Source: Pseudomonadota bacterium (GTDB lineage: Bacteria; Pseudomonadota; Gammaproteobacteria; Steroidobacterales; Steroidobacteraceae). Taken from it: a stretch of 64,000 bases of DNA. Below, piece after piece: positions 1 to 9,000 of this stretch. The translations under genes were made by a program, and so were the position numbers. The notes under the pieces were generated by a model that was given only the letters and a program-made list of their open reading frames with translations, was not told the origin of the DNA and made no database searches. The stretch is taken from NCBI GenBank assembly GCA_016703895.1, contig JADJBE010000001.1:311501-375500 (forward strand). The letters are read 5' to 3'. Numbering within the stretch: the first letter of the stretch is position 1; every line of letters starts with the position of its first letter.

Positions 1-871
1 AGGCTGCGAAAGTGGCCAGTGTAGAACTGGTTAGGCTTGCTCTTGCAAACGACGTCGCCATAACTTGCCGGTGCGGGCGCGGTATCGAAGCGCGCCGCGA
101 GCAGCGCAGCTAGCGCGGTGGCGAGCAAGGCGTTGAATGACTCGGCACTCTCCTTCATCGGCACATGGCCCACGCCTCCATGCGGCAAAATCAAACTTAC
201 TCTCGAGCTTTCTCCGCAGAATTCGGCTGAGAAAATTCACCGGCTTCTTGATCGCTGAGCCGGCACCGCGCTCGTCGACATTCAGCTCGGTGAGATATCG
301 GACGAACACTGATTTCTGCAGGATACCCGCCGCATCGACCAACACCAGACGATCTACTCGATCCAGGTACTGGTAGGCAAAGTGCGAGGAGAGTGCGGCC
401 CCAAGCAGTGGCCGACGACATGCGCACGGTTCACCGCTTTACGCCGCAGCGTCTCATCGAGCATCGCGGCAAGCGAGTCGAAGGTGAAAGGCGCCGCTGG
501 CGCAGGCGACGTGCCAAAGCCCGGCAAGTCGACGGTGACAACGTGATAGCGCGAGACCAGCGCTGGTATAACGTTCCGCCAATCGCGATGCGCGATATCA
601 CCGAGCCATGTACCAGCAGCACTGTTGACGGGCCACTCGCTGGCGTTTCTCCCACCAGAGTGATTGCCCACTGTCGAGGCTGCAAACACTCGTAACTCAA
701 CTCAGGCAGGCGTGGTTGCGCGGCGTCGATTGAATCAGGCGTGCTCGCGAGCCGGTCGACACAGGCGGTAGTCTCGGTGGCGGCGGCCGGCGCAATCCAC
801 AGCGCTGCGACCACGAGCGCGCAGCACAACTCCCACTTGCCAGTTCGCTCTCGACGAGCTGTTTCAGACAT
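1..871 (-). pseudogene. Exported alpha/beta-hydrolase, frameshifted and internally deleted
   Basis: The reading starts at ATG 871 with a signal peptide (hydrophobic stretch ending APAAA). It enters an alpha/beta-hydrolase fold: LLVHG, then GDIAHRDW, VDLPGFG, the nucleophile-elbow region VVGHCLG, LVLVDAAG, and finally HGGVGHVPM, the usual catalytic-His region. These pieces lie in three frames. The first two breaks sit at C or G runs (603-607 and 399-402) and would each be repaired by one added base. The third is at the A run 187-190. Around that point roughly 80-100 residues expected between the LVDAAG segment and the His region (lid and catalytic Asp) are absent, so a real deletion is likely too. 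The elbow reads GHCLG, so the nucleophile would be Cys or is altered. The 3' end continues past the window edge. Family clear, substrate unknown. Confidence 0.7.
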
Positions 872-922
872 GTGTTAGCAAGAGCAAATCCATCTGCTTG
901 GCCACCTGAGTGTTCCTGAGAT

Positions 923-998
923 TGGTGGGCCCGGAAGGATTCGAACCTTCAACCAAGGGATTATGAGTCCCCTGCACTAACCATTGTGCTACAGGCCC
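923..998 (-). tRNA. tRNA with CAU anticodon, probably tRNA-Ile2 (lysidine type)
   Basis: Read on the minus strand, a 76-nt cloverleaf. The 7-bp acceptor stem starts GGGCCTG and pairs with the 3' side, and CCA is encoded. The D arm has GCAC/GTGC, the anticodon loop reads CTCATAA (anticodon CAT) and the T loop is TTCGAAT. The TTGGT variable loop and GG-rich anticodon stem resemble the bacterial Ile2 tRNA, whose C34 is modified to lysidine, more than elongator Met tRNA. That assignment is inference. It lies alone between the broken hydrolase and the SPFH gene. Confidence 0.93.
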
Positions 999-1042
999 GT
1001 GGCGCTATTTTACCAACGCGCAACGCCCCCTGCTCAACACTT

Positions 1043-1059
1043 GCACGAAATGTTCGTGC
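1043..1059. promoter_or_regulatory. Perfect inverted repeat upstream of the SPFH gene
   Basis: Arms GCACGAA and TTCGTGC flank ATG, giving a 17-bp perfect inverted repeat centred about 40 bp before the SPFH start codon. A TTGCAC hexamer overlaps its left edge and could be a -35 element. It may be a dimeric repressor or activator site; no cognate regulator is visible nearby. Confidence 0.35.
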
Positions 1060-1091
1060 TATCGTTTCGACACTGAACAGGAGAGACCGAG

Positions 1092-1961
1092 ATGGGCGCA
1101 AGTACGGGCACGGAAGAAGTTGATTTCAAAAGCACCAACGGCTATCTGGCGCTGGTCGTCGCGGCCCTGGCGCTCGCGTTTGGTATCTGGGCTTTTCTCG
1201 CGCTCAATCCGTTGCTCGGCATCGGCGCGTTCCTCGCTTTTGTATTGGTGGCGAAAGGGCTCTACATGCTACAGCCCAACCAAGCTGCACTGATGCTGTT
1301 GTTCGGCGACTACCGGGGGACGGACTACAGCACCGGTCTGCGTTGGGCGAACCCGTTCATATCGACCAAGAAAATCAGCCTGCGGCTACGCAACTTCAAT
1401 AGTGAGCTGCTGAAAGTCAACGACCGGCGCGGCAACCCGATCGAGATCGCCTCCGCCGTCGTCTGGCGCGTGCACGACTCCGCGCGGGCGGTGCTGGACA
1501 TCGACGACTACGAAGCTTATGTACCGATCCAAGCGGAAGCGGCAATTCGGCATCTCGCCAGCGAGTTCAGCTACGACTCACAAGACGACGAACAGGCCGA
1601 GCTGACCTTGCGGGGCGGCGGTGACATATTGATTGGCAAGCTCAAGGCGGAGCTGGCCGAACGCTTGTCAAAGGCAGGCCTGGCAGTTGAAGACGCCCGC
1701 CTGACACACCTTGCGTACGCGCCGGAGATTGCTGGTGCAATGCTGCGGCGTCAGCAGGCCGAGGCCGTGATTTCAGCCCGCAAACAGATCGTGTTAGGCG
1801 CTGTCAGCATGGTAGAAATGGCGCTCGTCGGCCTGAAGGATCGCAACATCATCGAGCTGGATCCAGAGCGGCGCGCCGCGATGATCGCCAATCTCCTCGT
1901 TGTCCTCTGTGCTGAAACCGACGTTCAACCGGTCATCAATACTGGCACGTCAAAACACTGA
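1092..1961 (+). CDS. SPFH/Band-7 domain membrane protein
   Basis: 289 residues. Two hydrophobic segments lie at about residues 15-38 and 43-60. They are followed by an SPFH (stomatin/prohibitin/flotillin/HflK-C) domain at about 65-230, including the characteristic IQAEAAIRHL segment and a C-terminal LRRQQAEAVISARK helix. The family forms oligomeric scaffolds on the inner membrane, often regulating proteases or lipid domains. The ATG start is set by an AGGAGA ribosome site at 1079-1084. It is monocistronic, convergent with the thioredoxin gene and divergent from the tRNA. Exact role unknown. Confidence 0.85.
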   Translation: MGASTGTEEVDFKSTNGYLALVVAALALAFGIWAFLALNPLLGIGAFLAFVLVAKGLYMLQPNQAALMLLFGDYRGTDYSTGLRWANPFISTKKISLRLRNFNSELLKVNDRRGNPIEIASAVVWRVHDSARAVLDIDDYEAYVPIQAEAAIRHLASEFSYDSQDDEQAELTLRGGGDILIGKLKAELAERLSKAGLAVEDARLTHLAYAPEIAGAMLRRQQAEAVISARKQIVLGAVSMVEMALVGLKDRNIIELDPERRAAMIANLLVVLCAETDVQPVINTGTSKH

Positions 1962-1993
1962 GCACCGACCGACGCGGACTGTTCTGACGCAGA

Positions 1994-3667
1994 CTAGACT
2001 GCTGTTACAGCCAGGAATGGCGGACACTGATCGGCGCCAGACGTGCCACTCGTGTTGGCTTGTCTGCGACTACAGATCGTCGCGAACTGCGTACGCAGTT
2101 TTGCAACTACGGCGGCGCGTGCTGCCGTGTTGTTCCAGGTCCGGATCTCGGCATCTAACCGCTCGAGTCGGCCGCGTGTGCGACGATGCACGCTATCAGG
2201 GCCGCTCAATTCCCCCAATACTGAATTGCCTACCAGCAAGATCGCTTGCGTGTCATTTGGCCGCATACGAAGCAGGCCACTCAGGTAATTGAAGCCCCAC
2301 TGAAACCGCGACGCGGGGCCTTTTGCCTGTTCATAGGCCGCCGCGTAGAGGAACAGAGCTCTATCGGAGTTGCCGAGCTTCTCCTCGACGTCCGCGAGAT
2401 CACCCAGATAGTAGTGCGGATTGTTGGACGTTTCAGCCTCCGCGGCCAGCAGATCACGCGCCTTCGGCAGGTCGTCGAGTGCCAGATAGATGTTGATCGC
2501 CGAATTGACCACGCTCGCGCGCACATACGACTCGTGTTTCTCGGCCAACATGGTACCGGCGGCGTTGAGCGCAACCTGTGAAATAGCGGTTGGTACCTTG
2601 CCATCGAGCGCGAACGCCTTGGCGGCTTTGATTTTGAGTAGCTGCGCGGCAAGCTGATCAGCCGGCGCAAAACGTGCATCGGTGGCGACCGCATCGGCAT
2701 TGGTCATCCAGCGCTCACGCAAGGATCCGAGTAACTGCGGCGTGCCAGCGCGAGCGGCTGCAAAGAACTCTGGCCCGAGCTGGTTCAGCGCATCGCTGTT
2801 AGCCAACGCCAGCTCCTGCTCGTCGAGCAGATCGGCAACCTTGGCGATCAACACCTTGAGCCGGGTGGTCGGCGCCGCGCCGCCCTTTAGGGCATTTTCT
2901 TCGAGCTGGGCAACGCGACCGGCTGCCAGAATCTGAAATCGCGCGCGTTCACGCGTCAGTTCCTCGGGACAGCGAAGGGCGGCGGACTCGAAGCCATTGG
3001 CTAACAATTCGGTCGAGAATATCTCGCCATCCTCGAGACCAAAGGCGTGATACGCGAGACGGCGACAATCGTCCGCACCGAGCGGCTCCTGCTGTGCAGC
3101 CGCGACGGCCAGCACATCACGTACCGGCCGCGCATCACCCAGCACGTTGTCGAGTACCGCCGCGTAGAGCGACAGATCCATACCGCCAGACAACCGTGTG
3201 ATCTCGGTGCGATCGGGCCTGAATATCACCACAGTCGGATAGCCCGACACGCGGAACTCGTCGCCCCACTTCTGGGCGTTGGGCAAGTCTCCATCGAGAT
3301 AAACGGCGATAAACGAGCGCGACTTCGCGACGAAATCCGGCCGTGGGAACACCGATGACTTGAGTTGCTTACAGGGTGGGCACCACTGCGCACCCCAATA
3401 GAGAAACACTGGCTTGTCGGCCTTGCGCGCTGCAGCGAACGCCGCGTCGACGTCACCCTTGAACCAATCGATGGTTGGCGCATCCGAGTGCAGTTCGACC
3501 AGATCCACTGGCTCAGCCGCGATCAGTGTCGCCGCCTCGACGCCATCGTCGGCTTGGCTCGACTCGGGCGAGCGCGAACAGGCGACTAAGACGAGGAACG
3601 CACACAGTGCCAACAGGCACAGCCGCAAAGTCCGACTTTCCGTGTCGATGGGGAATCGCTGCAACAT
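1994..3667 (-). CDS. Thioredoxin-fold lipoprotein with helical (TPR-like) C-terminus
   Basis: 557 residues from the chosen start, which follows GAGGTAAG and gives a short lipoprotein signal with lipobox LVAC (Cys30). A thioredoxin domain covers about residues 65-190, with the redox motif WCPPC at 95-99 and the cis-Pro segment SGYPT. The rest is alpha-helical and repeat-rich, with no recognised catalytic motif. The protein should be anchored in the envelope facing the periplasm and take part in thiol-disulfide exchange; the partner is unknown. A longer frame upstream adds 39 residues without a signal and would run into the gstA promoter, so it was rejected. Divergent from gstA. Confidence 0.85.
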   Translation of the reverse strand: MLQRFPIDTESRTLRLCLLALCAFLVLVACSRSPESSQADDGVEAATLIAAEPVDLVELHSDAPTIDWFKGDVDAAFAAARKADKPVFLYWGAQWCPPCKQLKSSVFPRPDFVAKSRSFIAVYLDGDLPNAQKWGDEFRVSGYPTVVIFRPDRTEITRLSGGMDLSLYAAVLDNVLGDARPVRDVLAVAAAQQEPLGADDCRRLAYHAFGLEDGEIFSTELLANGFESAALRCPEELTRERARFQILAAGRVAQLEENALKGGAAPTTRLKVLIAKVADLLDEQELALANSDALNQLGPEFFAAARAGTPQLLGSLRERWMTNADAVATDARFAPADQLAAQLLKIKAAKAFALDGKVPTAISQVALNAAGTMLAEKHESYVRASVVNSAINIYLALDDLPKARDLLAAEAETSNNPHYYLGDLADVEEKLGNSDRALFLYAAAYEQAKGPASRFQWGFNYLSGLLRMRPNDTQAILLVGNSVLGELSGPDSVHRRTRGRLERLDAEIRTWNNTAARAAVVAKLRTQFATICSRRQANTSGTSGADQCPPFLAVTAV

Positions 3668-3776
3668 CGGCTTACCTCGAATTCTCAAAAGCCGCGCAAT
3701 GCGGCAACAAGCTTTGCGCTCAGCCCCTGAAACGTTAGCATGGAAGCTCGCACACAGGCTCTTTGGGAGTAGACCG

Positions 3777-4391
3777 ATGTCCATGACCCTCTATTACATG
3801 CCCGGCGCCTGCTCGCTGGCGCCGCATATTGCACTGCAGGAGGCCGGACTGACGTTCGACACCCTACGTGTCGACGGCAAGAGCAAGACAACGGCCGACG
3901 GTCAGGACTACCTGCGTGTCACCGACAAAGGCTACGTGCCGGCACTGCGGCTGCCGGATGGCTCGGTGCTCACCGAATGTATCGCGGTACTGCAGTATAT
4001 TGGCGATCACAGCGCAAACGCCCAGCTCAGCGCACCCGATGGTGGCGCGTCACGCTACCGGGTTAGTGAATGGCTGGCCTATATCAGTACGGAACTGCAC
4101 AAAGCTTACGGGCCGATGTTCAACCCTGCCGCCAGCGATGCCGAGAAGCAGCGTGCGCTCGACGCCTTGGCAAAGAAGTTCTCCTGGGTAGAAGACGCGC
4201 TGGGCGACCGCAAGTTCATTGTGGGCGAGACGTTCACGGTCGCCGATGCCTATCTCTTTACGGTGTTGGGTTGGACCAAGTTCATCGGCCTGCATCTCGA
4301 CAAATGGCCGACGCTGCAGCGTTATCATGCGGCGATCGGGGCACGCCCGAAAGTGACCGCAGCATTGAAGACTGAAGGATTGATAAAATAA
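3777..4391 (+). CDS. gstA: Glutathione S-transferase, beta class
   Basis: 204 residues, the usual length. The N-terminal thioredoxin-like domain begins TLYYMPGACSLAPH, with the beta-class catalytic Cys at residue 12. The VPAL cis-Pro and the EWLAYI..ELHKAYGP helix match Escherichia coli GstA closely, as does the ADAYLFTVL segment of the helical domain. It conjugates glutathione to electrophiles in the cytoplasm and often has peroxidase activity. The ATG at 3777 has GGGAG about 8 bp upstream. Its stop codon overlaps the ATG of the DUF1330 gene (TAATG), suggesting translational coupling. Confidence 0.95.
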   Translation: MSMTLYYMPGACSLAPHIALQEAGLTFDTLRVDGKSKTTADGQDYLRVTDKGYVPALRLPDGSVLTECIAVLQYIGDHSANAQLSAPDGGASRYRVSEWLAYISTELHKAYGPMFNPAASDAEKQRALDALAKKFSWVEDALGDRKFIVGETFTVADAYLFTVLGWTKFIGLHLDKWPTLQRYHAAIGARPKVTAALKTEGLIK

Positions 4392-4709
4392 TGACTACCG
4401 CAACACCCCCCGCTTACCTGCTCGTGCAGGGCAAGGGTCACGGACCTCGAAGGCTTCAAGGCCTACAATGCCGCACTACCGCCTATCTACAAGAAGTTTG
4501 GTGGTCACTACCTCACGGTAACACCGGCACCGAAGGTGGAAGTCGCTGAAGGCGAGCCGCGAGGGGAGAGCATTCTGCTGGCGCGATTTCCCTCCAAAGA
4601 CGCCGCGTGGGGATTCTGGAAGTCCGCAGAATACGTCGCCGCCAAACAACTGCGTGCAGGCAAAGGCACGTTCTTTGTAACGGTGCTGGACGGCCTGCCA
4701 GGAACCTGA
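4391..4709 (+). pseudogene. DUF1330 protein, single frameshift
   Basis: The ATG overlaps the gstA stop. The first frame gives MTTATPPAYLLVQGK, then runs out of register. One base removed from the GGG at 4435-4437 restores a complete small protein: VTDLEGFKAYN, then PPIYKKFGGHYL, LARFPSKDAAWGFWKS and the stop at 4707. This is the typical layout of DUF1330 (an alpha/beta dimeric ferredoxin-like fold of about 95-105 residues). The remainder is well conserved, so the gene is probably functional and the extra G a sequence error. Function of the family is unknown. Confidence 0.8.
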
Positions 4710-4722
4710 AAGCAGCTCTAGA

Positions 4723-5037
4723 TCAATCGGCCTTGGGCATGCCGCGCGGAAACAGCGACGCGATCACGCGCTGAATATAGGCTTTGCGCTCGGCCGCCAA
4801 CTGGTCCTTGAAGTCACCGTCCGGTTCGAACTTCTCGACTTCGCTCGCGGGTATGCCGTGCTTATCGAGCAATTTCTCGAGGACCGCGAGACGATCCTTG
4901 ACCACCCAGAGTTCGCCGGCCAAGGTCACAAAGCCCTGGCCAATGTCCTCGATGCGCTGGCGATTGAGAAAATCCCGATCGCTGGCTTCTTTGTCCGCCA
5001 CTGACGCGGCAGCCTGCTTGAGTTTTTTGCTAGCCAT
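4723..5037 (-). CDS. Conserved hypothetical protein
   Basis: 104 residues, charged and largely helical, with no signal or membrane segment. It starts MASKKLKQAAAS and has a central helix containing WVVKDRLAVLEKLLDKHG that could form a short coiled coil. It begins 9 bp after the methyltransferase stop, with a GAGG ribosome site overlapping the junction, so the two are probably cotranscribed. I do not recognise the family. Confidence 0.65.
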   Translation of the reverse strand: MASKKLKQAAASVADKEASDRDFLNRQRIEDIGQGFVTLAGELWVVKDRLAVLEKLLDKHGIPASEVEKFEPDGDFKDQLAAERKAYIQRVIASLFPRGMPKAD

Positions 5038-5046
5038 GCGGCCTCG

Positions 5047-6099
5047 TTAGCCCGGCTTGCGGCCGCGCGTGATCCAGGGGTATTTCATCTCGCCGAGCCC
5101 ATAGCTCGCAACATCAACAAAGCCCACTTCTTCCGCAGCACGCTGCAGATCGAGCGTCGCCGACTCGCGCCAGAAGGGCTCGACCTCGCGCTTAGCGGCC
5201 GAGTCTTGCAGCCAGACTGCAATCGGATCCATCTCCCAATAGCGCGTGACGTCGGACATCAGCATGTCGCCACCCGGCTCTAACAAGCGGAATGCTTCGC
5301 GGAACGTGGCCCGAATAGCATCGGCTGGCAGCTCGTGCAGCAAGATATAACTGGTGACAAAATCGAAGCTGCCGCTCTTGAAGCCGGTGTCTTCGTTCGG
5401 CACGCGATGCAGGTTCCAGGCCCAACCATTGTTGTTAGCAACCAGCTGCGCGTACTGCAGCTCCCGCAGCGAGCAGTCCGCACCCCAGATCTCGGCATTT
5501 GGGAATCGCTGCGTGAGCGCGTGCGTGTAGTGCCCGGTGGCGCAGCCCATATCGAGGATGCGCTTATAGTCCGTGCGCGGCGCCTCGGCCGCGGCCTGTG
5601 CGCGCTGTTTGAAGATCCCGCCCGGGAATGTGGCACCCACCACGCGTCGATGAATGAGCTCACCATGAATGAAGCCCATGTACTCGTGACCGTCCCAACC
5701 CCCCGTTGTATTGTGGAACCAGTTGTACCAATACTTGGGGATCTTGACGTTGGCCGGTACCGTCAGCGTGGCTGGACCACGCGGCGGTTGCGTCAGCTGG
5801 GGCTCAAGTTCCGCGCGGTTCTGTTCAAAGGCGTCGAAGGCGACGCGCGTCAGATTGCCTAAGCCCCAACGATGCAGCATGCGGTAGTTATGGTAAGCGC
5901 GTGAATCCTGCAACGCGGCCTCGATCTGTTCATCACGCGCATCGAGATCCTCGACCAGCGTGTCGGCATTGAGGCCACGTGCTTCGATGTCATGGCGTAC
6001 GACGCGCTTCAGGTGCCCGCCGACCAGCCCGAGGTCGGCGACAAACGACAATTCCGCGCGACCGCGCTGCCGCAAATTGGTATTGATCGCAACTGTCAT
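5047..6099 (-). CDS. Class I SAM-dependent methyltransferase
   Basis: 350 residues from an ATG preceded by GTGAGGTC. The N-terminal 120 residues are an uncharacterised helical region. The Rossmann methyltransferase domain carries motif I ILDMGCATGHY at residues 181-191, an acidic residue after strand 2 (IWGADCS) and FDFVTSYILLHEL as motif IV. The SAM-binding glycines and acidic residue are present, so it should be active. The substrate cannot be inferred; the long N-terminal region suggests a specific family rather than a UbiE-type enzyme. It leads a two-gene unit with the downstream hypothetical and is divergent from the PhoX gene. Confidence 0.8.
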   Translation of the reverse strand: MTVAINTNLRQRGRAELSFVADLGLVGGHLKRVVRHDIEARGLNADTLVEDLDARDEQIEAALQDSRAYHNYRMLHRWGLGNLTRVAFDAFEQNRAELEPQLTQPPRGPATLTVPANVKIPKYWYNWFHNTTGGWDGHEYMGFIHGELIHRRVVGATFPGGIFKQRAQAAAEAPRTDYKRILDMGCATGHYTHALTQRFPNAEIWGADCSLRELQYAQLVANNNGWAWNLHRVPNEDTGFKSGSFDFVTSYILLHELPADAIRATFREAFRLLEPGGDMLMSDVTRYWEMDPIAVWLQDSAAKREVEPFWRESATLDLQRAAEEVGFVDVASYGLGEMKYPWITRGRKPG

Positions 6100-6259
6100 G
6101 ACTGTGACCTCACGTTCTGCTTTGCCGGGTATGCACTGATGGTAGCCGCCTTGGTCGACCTCGCCTAGACAAACGGGGCCGCGCAGCGGTCCCGACGCGC
6201 TACCGTGAGCTGGCTGGTGATAGATTGTGCCCATCACGTCCCTGAAGGGTGCCCGTTTC

Positions 6260-8320
6260 ATGTTCAAACCGCCCAGCAACCATAACTTCTCTGCATCGTT
6301 CGATGCAGTGCTCGCGGAGCGCGTCTCCCGACGCCAGCTCTTGACGAGCGCCGCCGCGGCTGGCGCAGTCGGCCTGGCGACGACCAGCTGGGGTGCCAAC
6401 ATGGCCGCCGGCACTACAACTCGGGCTACCGCGGCACCATTGCAGGGTATCGCGCCGCAAACCGGCGATGCGCTCGTGCTCGCGGCCGGCTATCGGCACA
6501 GCCTGCTGGCGCGCTGGGGCGATCCGCTGCAGCGCGGTGACGCAGGGCTCCGGACTGCTGCGCTACGCACTAACGACTGGTTGGATGATTCCGCAGTTGA
6601 CGCACAACAGCAGCGCTTTGGCACCAACTGCGACGCACTCGCGTATTTTCCGCTACGCCGAACACGCCGCAACCAGGATATTCAGGGCTACCTATGCGTG
6701 AATCACGAGTACGTGAACGCCGAACTGGTCTTTGCCGACTACGCTGGCGGTCGGCGCAGCAGTATGAATGCCGTGGAAGCACGCCGTGCCTGGACCCTCG
6801 CCCAGCCGCATTCGGTCGCCTGGATGCAGGCTGCGCATGGCGTCACGGTCATGCAGGTCCGCCGCGGGATGCGCGGCTGGTCGACCATTCCCGGCGCGGT
6901 CGGCACGCGCCGTATTACTGCTAACACACCGTGCGACCTGTCGGGTCCGGCGCGCGGTCACCCATTACTCGCAACCGCAGCCGATCCGCGTGCCACGACA
7001 GTACTCGGCACGTTTGCCAACTGCGCCGGGGGCAAGACTCCGTGGGGCACCTATCTGACCGCCGAGGAGAATATCGACGACTACTTCGGGCGCGGCGCAT
7101 CGATGCTGGCCAGCACGGCCGACGGCGCACTGGTAGAGGCCTACCGGCGCATTCCGCCACCGCAGCACAGCATCTATGGCTGGGAGTACCTCGATCCGCG
7201 CTTCGATCTGCAGCGTAATCCGCAGGAGATGCTGCGGCACGGCTGGATCGTGGAGATCGATCCGCTCAGTCCTGACGACCCACCCCGCAAGCGCACGGCA
7301 CTCGGCCGGTTCAAGCACGAGGGGGCCAACACTCGGATTGCGCCGGACGGGCGCGTCGCAGCGTACATGGGCGACGATGAGATCTTTGAATACGTCTACA
7401 AGTTCGTCACTCGTGACGCCTTCGACCCTGGCGACCGAGCGCACAACCGCGATCTTCTCGACCATGGCACGCTCTACGTTGCGCGCTTCGATGCGGATGG
7501 CACGGGCGCCTGGCTGCCCCTCGTGCACGATGAGAACGGCCCGTTGAACTCCCGTGCGGGATTTCACAATCAAGGGGACGTCGTCATCAAAGCGCGCGGT
7601 GCAGCCGATCTGTTGGGCGCCACGCCGATGGACCGCCCCGAAGACATCGAACCGAGCCCACTCACAGGCCGGGTCTATATCGCCTGCACCAAGAACGCCG
7701 AACGGGAAGCCAACGAGACTCTGACGCTACTCAGCGGTCGTTATCTTGAGCTTGCCGCTAATACCGCGAATCCGCGGCCAGACAATCGCAGCGGTCAGGT
7801 GATCGAGTTGATCGAGACTGCAGATGACCCCACTGCCACAAGTTTCTCGTGGCACGTGTTTCTGCTCGCCGGCGACCCAGCGACGGGACGATTCCTGACA
7901 GACGCGGCAACGCTGGCAGCGGGCTCGCTCGCGGCCACTGACACCTATTTCGCCGGCTACGCCGAGCGCGCCGACGTGAGCCGCCTGCACTGCCCCGACA
8001 ATCTGGGCTTCGACCCGTCCGGTAGACTCTGGATCGTGACGGATAGCGATGGCAAAGACTGGCCTAACAACGGTTGTTATGTGGTGCCTACGGAAGGTGC
8101 CGAGCGAGGCCGGTTGCGCCAGCTCATGAGTGCACCGACCGGCAGCGAAGTCTGCGGTTGTGAGTTCACACCGGATGGCCGTACCCTGTTTCTGTCGATT
8201 CAGCATCCGGGCGAAGGCGGCACGCTCGAACAGCCGGTCAGCGACTGGCCCGACCGCGGCGGACTGCCACCGCGCGCGGCGGTCATTGCCATCGAGCGCG
8301 ACGACGGTCGGTCCGTTTGA
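6260..8320 (+). CDS. Tat-exported PhoX-type phosphatase (DUF839)
   Basis: 686 residues. A twin-arginine signal (SRRQLL, residues 23-28, then an Ala/Gly-rich hydrophobic stretch) shows export of a folded cofactor-bearing enzyme to the periplasm. The body is a DUF839/PhoX beta-propeller: GGKTPWGTYLTAEEN, FKHEGAN, MGDDEIFEYVYKFV, PEDIEPSP and DNLGFDPSGRLWIVTD are all typical. PhoX enzymes are calcium/iron alkaline phosphatases; this lineage may also include other hydrolases. The ATG at 6260 has GAAGGGTG upstream and gives the Tat signal. An upstream in-frame ATG at 6227 adds 11 residues and is less likely. Confidence 0.85.
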   Translation: MFKPPSNHNFSASFDAVLAERVSRRQLLTSAAAAGAVGLATTSWGANMAAGTTTRATAAPLQGIAPQTGDALVLAAGYRHSLLARWGDPLQRGDAGLRTAALRTNDWLDDSAVDAQQQRFGTNCDALAYFPLRRTRRNQDIQGYLCVNHEYVNAELVFADYAGGRRSSMNAVEARRAWTLAQPHSVAWMQAAHGVTVMQVRRGMRGWSTIPGAVGTRRITANTPCDLSGPARGHPLLATAADPRATTVLGTFANCAGGKTPWGTYLTAEENIDDYFGRGASMLASTADGALVEAYRRIPPPQHSIYGWEYLDPRFDLQRNPQEMLRHGWIVEIDPLSPDDPPRKRTALGRFKHEGANTRIAPDGRVAAYMGDDEIFEYVYKFVTRDAFDPGDRAHNRDLLDHGTLYVARFDADGTGAWLPLVHDENGPLNSRAGFHNQGDVVIKARGAADLLGATPMDRPEDIEPSPLTGRVYIACTKNAEREANETLTLLSGRYLELAANTANPRPDNRSGQVIELIETADDPTATSFSWHVFLLAGDPATGRFLTDAATLAAGSLAATDTYFAGYAERADVSRLHCPDNLGFDPSGRLWIVTDSDGKDWPNNGCYVVPTEGAERGRLRQLMSAPTGSEVCGCEFTPDGRTLFLSIQHPGEGGTLEQPVSDWPDRGGLPPRAAVIAIERDDGRSV

Positions 8321-8404
8321 CATACGACGCGCTGACGCCGCGCGAGCTTGATTCAGCCTCGATTCACGGCGCGAGAGTAAGCTCGATGGTGGAGAGTGCA
8401 GCAG

Positions 8405-8947
8405 ATGAATCGACTGTCACAACTTGGACTCGTATTGATTGCCATCGGTGCATTGCCGGGCTGCGCGTCCTTGTCGCAGAAAGAATGTGCGGCCGCGGAC
8501 TGGTATTCGATCGGCGTGCGCGATGGGGCCAATGGCCGCGGCGAGGAGTATCTCGCGGAGCACGCCAAGGCTTGCGCCGAGCTCGATATCACGCCCGATC
8601 GCGAGCGCTGGCTCGACGGACGCGATCGTGGCCTCGAGCGGTACTGCACGACGCGCAATGGCTATCGGGTCGGGGAAGTAGGCGGCAGCTACAATGGCGT
8701 CTGCTTCGCGAACGACGAAACGTCGTTCTTGCGCGGTTACGATTTCGGCCGACAGGTACATCGCGTCAAGAGTCGCCTTGACTACGTCGAAAACGAGATC
8801 CGCAGCCTGACGCAGGCGACCAGCAAAGAAACACTGACGGCCGATGCACGCAACCGGCTCATTTATCGGTTGCGGGAGTACGAGTACGAGCGCAGCTATC
8901 TGTCGCGCGAGTACAATGATCTGGCGTGGCGTGGCCGCTCGTTCTGA
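8405..8947 (+). CDS. DUF2799 lipoprotein
   Basis: 180 residues. The lipoprotein signal ends in LPGCAS. The mature part has the DUF2799 pattern: WYSIGVRDGANG, a His/Cys segment (EHAKAC), WLDGRDRGLERYC and FLRGYDFGRQV. The C-terminal third is charged and coiled-coil-like. Start chosen at the ATG following GGAGAG (8391-8396) rather than the in-frame GTG at 8396. Envelope location is clear; function unknown. Confidence 0.8.
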   Translation: MNRLSQLGLVLIAIGALPGCASLSQKECAAADWYSIGVRDGANGRGEEYLAEHAKACAELDITPDRERWLDGRDRGLERYCTTRNGYRVGEVGGSYNGVCFANDETSFLRGYDFGRQVHRVKSRLDYVENEIRSLTQATSKETLTADARNRLIYRLREYEYERSYLSREYNDLAWRGRSF

Positions 8948-9000
8948 CCGATCGGCTGCGCCCACCCGTCATCGCGCCACCCGCGCCGGAGTCCTTTAGA

